The notes under the pieces: generated by a model
What the model was told of the DNA's origin: nothing
What the model saw: the letters and a program-made list of their open reading frames with translations, nothing else
Database searches by the model: none
Shown: one piece after another, positions 55,081 through 60,593 of the stretch
Layout: every line of letters begins with the position of its first letter
Position numbering within the stretch: position 1 is the stretch's first letter
NCBI GenBank assembly: GCA_003563915.1
Contig: PWTE01000008.1
Span: forward strand, 1-60,593
Length of the DNA stretch: 60,593 bases
Origin: Nitriliruptoraceae bacterium
Lineage (GTDB): Bacteria; Actinomycetota; Nitriliruptoria; Nitriliruptorales; Nitriliruptoraceae
Direction: 5' to 3'
Made by a program: the position numbers and the translations under genes

Positions 55081-55968
55081 TCACTCCTGTTCGGTGGCCA
55101 GCCTCCCGAGGGCGTCACGGACCTCGGCGGTGAGCTCGACCGACCCGGCAGCCACGTTCTCCTCGAGGTGTTCGATCGAGGAGGTCCCGGGGATCGGCAC
55201 CATCGTCGGGGAGCGATCCAGCAGCCAGGCGATGGCCAGCTGCGCCGGCGTCGCCCCGCTGGCCTCGACGAGGTCGTCGAGGGGGCCGCCGTGACCGGCG
55301 AGGTCGCCGACGGCGACGGGGAACCAGGGGAGGAACGCGAGGCCGTCGGCGGTACAGATGTCGAGCACCGCCTCGGAGCCCCGGTCGAGCAGGTTGTAGC
55401 GGTTCTGCACGCTGACGACAGCGACCTGATCGCGCGCGGCATCGAGCTCCTCGACCGAGACCTCGGAGAGGCCGAGGTGGCGGATCTTCCCCTCGCGCTG
55501 GAGCTCGGCCAGGACCCCCAGCTGTTCCTCGGGGGGGACCTGCGGATCGATCCGGTGCAGCTGGTAGAGGTCGATCGTGTCGACCTCAAGGCGGCGCAGG
55601 CTCATCTCGCAGGCGAAGCGGAGGTACTCGGGTCGTCCGAGCGGATGCCACTCCCCTGGTCCGGTGCGGACCAGCCCACCCTTGGTGGCGATCACGACGC
55701 CGTCGTAGGGGTCGCTGCCACCGGTGTGCAGGGCCTCGCGGATCAGGTCCTCGGACACGAAGGGTCCGTAGCTGTCGGCGGTGTCGATCAGGTCGACCCC
55801 GAGCTCGACGGCGCGACGCAGGAGCGCGATCGCGCGGTCGCGGTCCGGTGGCTCGCCCCAGATGCCGTCACCGGTGATACGCATCGCGCCGTATCCCAGC
55901 CGGTTGACGGTGAGGCCACCGCCGAGGGTGACGGTGCCGGCAGCGGCGGCGGGACGGTGCGCACTCAT
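55081..55968 (-). CDS. Aldo/keto reductase
   Basis: 295 residues, NADPH-dependent TIM barrel. Catalytic Asp-Tyr in DTADSYG, Lys in IATKGG, His in YQLHRIDPQ; cofactor end [17 protein letters not shown]. Reduces a carbonyl; substrate unknown. ATG start. Monocistronic or downstream-coupled with the hydrolase gene in the same direction. Confidence 0.93.
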   Translation of the reverse strand: MSAHRPAAAAGTVTLGGGLTVNRLGYGAMRITGDGIWGEPPDRDRAIALLRRAVELGVDLIDTADSYGPFVSEDLIREALHTGGSDPYDGVVIATKGGLVRTGPGEWHPLGRPEYLRFACEMSLRRLEVDTIDLYQLHRIDPQVPPEEQLGVLAELQREGKIRHLGLSEVSVEELDAARDQVAVVSVQNRYNLLDRGSEAVLDICTADGLAFLPWFPVAVGDLAGHGGPLDDLVEASGATPAQLAIAWLLDRSPTMVPIPGTSSIEHLEENVAAGSVELTAEVRDALGRLATEQE

Positions 55969-56135
55969 CGGGGACCCTGACGTCGGTGGTCGCGCGGCGA
56001 CGCTACCGGTCGTCGTGGCCGGCGGGGACGAGCGCCCACCGCGCGGTGCGGTACCGTCGAGGCTTCCGTGGCGTCGTCCACGGTGCTCTTCGTACCACCT
56101 CCTGATCCGCCCTCATGATCCGCCTCGAGGCGACG

Positions 56136-57218
56136 ATGACCACCACCGATCCCGCGCCCCAGATGGGCAGCAACGTCCAGGACCGCCACATCGCGTCCTT
56201 CGACGCGCTCCCTCGGCCACGCGAGCTGCGTGAGGAGTACCCGGCGGACGGTGACCGCTACGCGACGGTGGTGCGCGCTCGGGACGAGGTCGCTGCGGCC
56301 CTGCGCGGTCAGGACGGACGGATGGCCGTGGTGGTCGGGCCGTGCTCGATCCACGACCCCGAGCTGGCGCTCGAGTACGCCGCCGGGCTACGGGACCTCG
56401 CCGACGAGCACCGCGACGAGCTGATCGTGATCATGCGGACCTACTTCGAGAAGCCGCGGACCTCGATCGGTTGGAAGGGGCTGATCTACGACCCGTCCCT
56501 GGACGGTAGCTACGACGCGATGCAGGGGTTGCGGGCTGCCCGCAAGGTCCTGATCGACGTGCTCGGGCTGGGCCTGCCATGCGCGGTCGAGGTGCTCGAC
56601 ACCATCACCCCGCAGTACTACTCGGACCTGGTGTCGTGGGCCGCCATCGGCGCGCGCACGGTCGAGAGCCAGGTCCACCGCCAGCTCGCCTCCGGGCTGT
56701 CGATGCCGGTCGGCTTCAAGAACGCCACCGACGGCCGGATCGGGGTCGCGATCAACGCGCTGTCGGCCTCGGTCGAACCTCACGCGTTCTTCGGTGTCGA
56801 CGACGACGGGGCGAGCGCGGTGATCCGCACCAACGGCAACCCCGACGCCCACCTCGTGCTGCGAGGCGGTGACGGTGGCCCGAACTACGCCCGGGAGCAC
56901 GTCGCAGACGCGACGAAGCAGGCGCGGGCAGTCACCGGCCATGCCCGACCGGTCATCGTGGACTGCTCCCACGGCAACTCGAACAAGGATCACCGGCAGC
57001 AGCGGGCGGTCGTCGAGGATCTGCTCGCACAGTGGAGCGAGGACGACCACGGGCTCCTCGGCCTGATGCTGGAGAGCAACCTCCAACCTGGCCGTCAGGA
57101 CTGGGAGCCGCACCGACCGCTCGAACGTGGCGTGTCGATCACCGACGCCTGCATCGGCTGGGACGAGACCGTCGAGTTGCTCGGCCGGTGCGCGGAGACG
57201 GTCGCCGCGACCCGCTGA
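56136..57218 (+). CDS. aroG: DAHP synthase, class I (AroG type)
   Basis: 360 residues. Condenses PEP with erythrose-4-phosphate in the first step of the shikimate pathway. Motifs: VVGPCSIHDPELAL, MRTYFEKPRTSIGWKG, SQVHRQLASGLSMPVGFKN and DCSHGNSNKDH with metal ligands. The ATG at 56136 has GAGG upstream; another ATG lies 21 bases earlier without a ribosome site. Most actinobacteria use the plant-like class II enzyme, so the class I type is notable. Confidence 0.94.
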   Translation: MTTTDPAPQMGSNVQDRHIASFDALPRPRELREEYPADGDRYATVVRARDEVAAALRGQDGRMAVVVGPCSIHDPELALEYAAGLRDLADEHRDELIVIMRTYFEKPRTSIGWKGLIYDPSLDGSYDAMQGLRAARKVLIDVLGLGLPCAVEVLDTITPQYYSDLVSWAAIGARTVESQVHRQLASGLSMPVGFKNATDGRIGVAINALSASVEPHAFFGVDDDGASAVIRTNGNPDAHLVLRGGDGGPNYAREHVADATKQARAVTGHARPVIVDCSHGNSNKDHRQQRAVVEDLLAQWSEDDHGLLGLMLESNLQPGRQDWEPHRPLERGVSITDACIGWDETVELLGRCAETVAATR

Positions 57219-57275
57219 CGGGAGGTTGCGGAGGATCCGTCCGGATAGACGGACGAAGCCTCCGGATCCTCACCG
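57214..57275. repeat. 62-bp direct repeat, copy 1
   Basis: 60 of 62 bases match 58129-58190. Contains an outer inverted repeat GAGGATCCG / CGGATCCTC and an inner one CGTCC / GGACG, so it can form a hairpin. It starts at the aroG stop codon. With copy 2 it brackets the Uma2 gene. Confidence 0.85.
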
Positions 57276-57308
57276 CGCGACCGCCTGCGACGATGCCTAT
57301 CGGAGCCC

Positions 57309-57884
57309 TCAGCCGTGCCTGAGTCGACGTAGCGTCACGGACACGCCGCATGCGTCCAGCGGATCATCGGGTCCGTGCCGGGTGATGGAGCCGTAACCAC
57401 CGGGCGACGGATCCGTGTGCACGTGCACCGCATCGGCGTGCACGTCGATGACCCAGTACTCGGGCACGCCAGCCGCCGCGTAGATCCTCGCTTTGCGGCC
57501 CAGGTCGAGCCGAACCGTCTCGTGGGCGACCTCGATGACCAGGATCGCGCGTTCGGGATGCCGCTCACGTGACTCGTCCGTCGGCACCACGGCCACGTCA
57601 GGTTCCGGCTCCGAGTACTCGCCCGCCGCGAGCGGCAGCTGCACCCGCACCCGGTAGCGCCCGACCAGCGCAGGCATGAGGAGCTCGTTGAGACGCTCGA
57701 CGATGCCCGCGTGCGGGGGCTTCTGCGGGCTCATCTCGACGAGCTCCCCCTCGAGCAGTTGGATGCGGTCGTCAGGACCGAACACGCCTTGCTCGACGAG
57801 CACGTCGTACTCGGCCCGGCGCAGCGGACGGACGCGGACAGCGGACATGTCGTCAACGCTAGGCAAGGGTTCGGTCACGTCCAC
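57309..57884 (-). CDS. Uma2-family restriction-endonuclease-like protein
   Basis: 191 residues, PD-(D/E)xK nuclease fold. Catalytic core: SEPEPDVAVVP, AILVIEVAHET and GRKARIYAAAGVPEYWVID. N-terminal RRAEYDVLVEQGVF and LLEGELVEMSPQ are typical of Uma2 proteins, which are abundant in cyanobacteria and actinobacteria and of unknown role, often mobile. GTG start at 57884; an ATG at 57848 is an alternative. Flanked by 62-bp direct repeats. Confidence 0.85.
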   Translation of the reverse strand: MDVTEPLPSVDDMSAVRVRPLRRAEYDVLVEQGVFGPDDRIQLLEGELVEMSPQKPPHAGIVERLNELLMPALVGRYRVRVQLPLAAGEYSEPEPDVAVVPTDESRERHPERAILVIEVAHETVRLDLGRKARIYAAAGVPEYWVIDVHADAVHVHTDPSPGGYGSITRHGPDDPLDACGVSVTLRRLRHG

Positions 57885-57954
57885 CTCGGCTACCTCGAGG
57901 TTGCGGACAACAGCGTACGCCAGGGCCGCCGGGCCTACAGGGGCGCCTTCCGCA

Positions 57955-58128
57955 TCAGGGATGCCAGGTCACACAGGTCGTGTCGAGCTCGCGGAGTGGG
58001 GTGCGCTGGTCCTCGGCGACCGAGCCGAGGTAGATCATGCCCACGAGTTGTTCGTCGTGGCCGAGTCCGAGCTGGGCCAACACGCCGGGGTGCTCCGCGA
58101 GCCAGCCCGTGCCCGGTGGGCCTTGGCC
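57955..58128 (-). pseudogene. Nitroreductase C-terminal remnant
   Basis: Minus-strand reading gives about 57 residues ending HPGVLAQLGLGHDEQLVG and MIYLGSVAEDQ, the tail of the nitroreductase family, then a stop at 57955. No N-terminal part exists: its upstream end abuts repeat copy 2, so the gene was probably cut by a rearrangement at the repeat. Confidence 0.5.
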
Positions 58129-58190
58129 GCTGACGGGAGGTTTCGGAGGATCGGTCCGGATAGACGGACGAAGCCTCCGGATCCTCACCG
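58129..58190. repeat. 62-bp direct repeat, copy 2
   Basis: Same orientation as copy 1, 915 bases downstream. The two differences (G/T and C/G) fall in the left half, one weakening the outer inverted repeat. Its right end is 10 bases from the IdeR gene stop. Confidence 0.85.
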
Positions 58191-58200
58191 AAGGGCTAGA

Positions 58201-58854
58201 TCAGGCGGGGACGACGTAGACGAGCTTCGCTGCGTCCTTGGACAGCTCCACCTGGTGCTCGTCGAGCTCCAGCTCGACCACCTCGGGCCGGTGGCTGACG
58301 GTGACGATCTCGCCCGCCTTCATCCCATGCTCGAACAGGATCCGGATCACCTCGGCGTCGGCCTGGAGCGACTCGGAGATGCTGTGCAGCTTGAAGTCCC
58401 CGTCATCGACCTCGGCGATCGAGCTGATCTCGACCGCCTCCTGCCCCGACCCGGGGATCGGGTTGCCGTAGGGGCTGGTCGACGGGTTGCCGAGCAGCTC
58501 GGCGAGCTTGCCCTCAACCCGGTCGGAGATGACGTGCTCCCAGCGGCACGCCTCCTCGTGGATGTACTCGGTCTCGAGCCCGATCACGTCGGCGAGCAAC
58601 CGCTCGGCCAGACGGTGCTTGCGCATCACGTGGGTCGCACGCTGGCGCCCCTCCTCGGTGAACTGCACGGTGCGGTCGGCAGCGAGCTTCAGTAGCCCCT
58701 GTTCCTCGAGCCGGGCGACCCCTTCGGAGACCGAGGGGGCGGACAGGCCGAGCCGCTCGGAGAGGCGGGCGCGGAGCGGCGGGATGCCCTCCTCCTCGAG
58801 TTCGAGGACGGTCCGCAGGTACATCTCGGTCGAGTCGATCAGGTCGTGCGCCAC
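58201..58854 (-). CDS. ideR: Iron-dependent repressor, DtxR/IdeR family
   Basis: 217 residues. N-terminal HTH (about 25-50, LRARLSERLGLSAPSVSEG), dimer/metal domain, and C-terminal SH3-like domain (about 145-217). The full iron-type ligand set is present with a +1 offset to DtxR: Met11, His80, Glu84, His99, Cys103, Glu106, His107. The Cys rather than Met at the ancillary position favours iron over manganese. GTG with GGAGG upstream. Divergent from a ferritin gene, a sensible target. Confidence 0.93.
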   Translation of the reverse strand: MAHDLIDSTEMYLRTVLELEEEGIPPLRARLSERLGLSAPSVSEGVARLEEQGLLKLAADRTVQFTEEGRQRATHVMRKHRLAERLLADVIGLETEYIHEEACRWEHVISDRVEGKLAELLGNPSTSPYGNPIPGSGQEAVEISSIAEVDDGDFKLHSISESLQADAEVIRILFEHGMKAGEIVTVSHRPEVVELELDEHQVELSKDAAKLVYVVPA

Positions 58855-58959
58855 CCGCAACCTCCATGGTCGAACCCGCGGGGAGGGTAGCCGTCCGCAC
58901 CCTACTCCGGCCGCTACCGTCCCGGGCACCGTTCGTCCCACGACAGGAGCGCAGAGCCC

Positions 58960-59475
58960 ATGGACGCGGACCTGCAGGCTCGTTTCAACGAGCAGATCGG
59001 CCTCGAACACGCCTCCGAGCGCGCCTACCTGCAGATGGCGGCCTGGGCCGAGGCACACGACTACACCGGTGCCGCCGCATGGCTGCGCAGTCAGGCCCAG
59101 GAGGAAGCGCAGCATGCGCTGATCTTCATCGACTTCGTCCTGGACCGGGACGGAGAGGTGGCACTCACCGCCCTGGAGGCGCCCCAGGGCGGGTTCGACG
59201 ATCTCGTCGCCGTGTTCTCCGCCGCCCTGGAGCACGAGAAGCGCGTCACCGCCGCGATCGGCGAGCTGTACGCCGCTGCCCAGGAGTCCCGGGACTATCC
59301 GAGCCTTCCTCTACTGACGCGGTTCCTCGACGAGCAGGTCGAGGAGGAAGCCTCGGTACGCACCATCATCGGTGAACTCCGGATGGTGGCCGACGACCCG
59401 AGCGCGCTGCTGATGCTCGACCGTGAGCTTCCAGGGCGCCGCGCTTCCACGAGCGGAACCGGCGCAACCGCCTAG
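58960..59475 (+). CDS. Bacterial ferritin
   Basis: 171 residues, four-helix non-haem ferritin. Ferroxidase ligands by position: Glu16, Glu49, His52 (EEAQH), Glu93 and acidic residues around 125-130 (DEQVEEE). Stores iron as a 24-mer mineral shell. Divergent from ideR with 105 bp between, so likely IdeR-controlled, usually activated at high iron. Confidence 0.93.
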   Translation: MDADLQARFNEQIGLEHASERAYLQMAAWAEAHDYTGAAAWLRSQAQEEAQHALIFIDFVLDRDGEVALTALEAPQGGFDDLVAVFSAALEHEKRVTAAIGELYAAAQESRDYPSLPLLTRFLDEQVEEEASVRTIIGELRMVADDPSALLMLDRELPGRRASTSGTGATA

Positions 59476-59477
59476 GA

Positions 59478-60480
59478 GCGTGGGTCAGTAACGGCGAGGG
59501 TGCTGGGATGACGCGGGGTTGGTTGCCAGACTACGGGGGTCGTCGGAAGGCGGGTGTGATGGGCGAGCAGCAGACGTTGGTCGATGTCCCGGTGGAGGTT
59601 CCGGTGGAGGCTGCTTCCGCGGAAGCGGCCCCGTCGGTGGCTGCGGTCGGGAAGGTGTTCCGGGACTATCAGCCGGGGCAGACGATGTTGTTGCCGCCGT
59701 CGTTGGATGAGTGGCTGCCGGCGGAGCATCTGGCCCGGTTCGTCGATGAGCTGGTCGAGACACATCTGGATCTGGGACTGTTGTATGCGGCGCACACCAA
59801 CGTGAAGGGGTTCCCGCCGTACGACCCGCGGATGATGCTCAAGGTGCTGCTGTACGGGTATCTGACCGGGGTCCGCTCGTCTCGGAAGCTCGAGACGGCA
59901 TGTGTGGAGCAGGTCGCGTTCCGGTTCCTCGCTGCGAACCAGTGCCCGGATCATCGGGCGTTCTCAAGGTTCCGCCGCCGTCATCTGGCCGCGATGGATG
60001 GCCTGTTCGTGCAGGTGCTGGTGCTGTGCCAGCAGGCGGGGATGGTCAAGCTTGGCAACGTCGGGCTTGATGGCACCAAGGTCAAGGCGAACGCGTCACG
60101 GCACAAGGCCATGTCGTATGCCCGCATGAACGAGCGTGAGCCGGAGCTGGCCGCGATCGTGAAACAGATGCTGGACGAGGCCGAAGCGGTCGACGCGGCC
60201 GAGGACGAGATGTATGGCGACGCCCGCGGTGACGAGCTGCCGGAGCATCTACGGACGAAGCAGGGCAGGCTCGAGGCGCTCCGTCGCGCGAAGCAGCAAC
60301 TTGAGGAAGAGGCCGCTCAAGCGGCCGCCGACAAAGCACGGACCAAGGAACGGAAGAAGGCCGAACGGCGCGGCGAGGATCCGGATGATCCGCAGGTCAT
60401 CGAGCGCTGTGAGCAGGCCGCAGACGAGGCTGCCGCCACGGCGGTCCCGCAACCCAAGGCGCAGCGCAACTTCATGAGGT
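59478..60480 (+). mobile_element. IS1182-type insertion sequence, right part missing
   Basis: The left end lies just after the ferritin stop; exact terminal repeats could not be set. The transposase frame is lost near 60475, where homology stops and unrelated sequence begins. The rest of the element is either deleted or displaced by another insertion that runs off the window. Confidence 0.6.
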
Positions 60481-60488
60481 GCGTCTGA
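59559..60488 (+). pseudogene. Truncated IS1182-family transposase
   Basis: 309 residues of a protein usually near 450-550. N-terminal part shows FRDYQPGQTMLLPPSLDEWL, HLARFVDELVE and MMLKVLLYGYLTG; the DDE region begins with GLDGTKVKANAS, then the long charged helix. It reaches PQPKAQRNF, where family members continue with the rest of the catalytic domain, but here reads MRCV and stops. ATG at 59559 preceded by GGAAGG; an upstream ATG at 59508 is possible. Confidence 0.72.
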
Positions 60489-60593
60489 GTCTTCTGGACG
60501 TTTGGCTCGGGAAACTCCCGGCCAGGGTCAGGTCCTGTTGTTGGGGTGTTGTCGACGGTAGGCGATGCGGTCGGCGCGTGCCTTGCGCATGCC
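60489..60593. other. Unresolved sequence replacing the transposase 3' part
   Basis: 105 nt to the window edge, unlike an IS1182 transposase. The minus strand has an open frame entering from the edge and stopping at 60528 (MRKARADRIAYRRQHPNNRT at its end), possibly the C-terminus of another mobile-element protein. Too short to identify. Confidence 0.3.

Noticed and set aside
58855-58959. Canonical IdeR/DtxR box
   Set aside because: No acceptable match to the TTAGGTTAG-type palindrome in the divergent gap.

Overview
The window is GC-rich DNA from an actinobacterium. Pointers are CarD, the diadenylate cyclase DisA, an IdeR-type repressor, a homodimeric AceE, MEP-pathway isoprenoid genes, an LPxTG surface protein and frequent GTG starts with 4-base gene overlaps. 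The order mutY / disA / carD / ispD / ispF / cysS / rlmB resembles the mycobacterial one, but two large helicases are interleaved. A complete PTS, a giant PKD protein and these helicases would fit a deep-branching group such as the Nitriliruptoria; that placement is inference.

Layout. 1-1.7 kb: NarL-type two-component pair. 1.7-3.5 kb: accessory islet with a CopG/RelE toxin-antitoxin module between two 133-bp imperfect direct repeats that end in a tRNA-3'-end-like sequence. 3.5-13.8 kb: a 2,200-residue secreted, sortase-anchored PKD protein, divergent from an ATPase/TPR/BTAD regulator and a small HTH protein. 14.4-20.6 kb: a tightly overlapping six-gene operon (acyl-CoA synthetase, E1alpha, E1beta and E2 of a 2-oxoacid dehydrogenase, acyl carrier protein, phosphopantetheinyl transferase). 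20.6-29.7 kb: an amino-sugar locus with SIS protein and NagA on one strand, and on the other a whole phosphotransferase system (EIIC, EIIB, EIIA, SIS protein, GntR regulator, HAD phosphatase, HPr, Enzyme I). A DasR-like operator lies inside a promoter between the two arms.

29.8-40.7 kb: arginine-type amidinohydrolase with a divergent Lrp regulator, an M15 peptidase with a long coiled coil, two tiny membrane proteins, a PAS histidine kinase, aceE, a lipoprotein, a hypothetical gene, a threonine/serine dehydratase and an unknown gene. 40.7-57.2 kb: tRNA-Thr(UGU) and housekeeping genes (S9 peptidase, rlmB, cysS, ispF, ispD, membrane-linked helicase, carD, disA, helicase, mutY, hydrolase, aldo/keto reductase, DAHP synthase). 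57.2-60.6 kb: a Uma2 nuclease gene and a nitroreductase remnant between two near-identical 62-bp repeats, a divergent ideR/ferritin pair, and an IS1182-type transposase cut short near the right edge.

How parts work together. The PTS arm should import and phosphorylate a sugar; NagA and the SIS protein suggest it is an N-acetylated amino sugar, and the GntR protein with its operator should make the locus substrate-inducible. The acyl-CoA/2-oxoacid dehydrogenase/ACP/PPTase operon links central-carbon acyl groups to a dedicated carrier protein and is the best candidate here for an undescribed pathway. Both accessory cassettes (toxin-antitoxin and Uma2) are bracketed by direct repeats, suggesting modular insertion.
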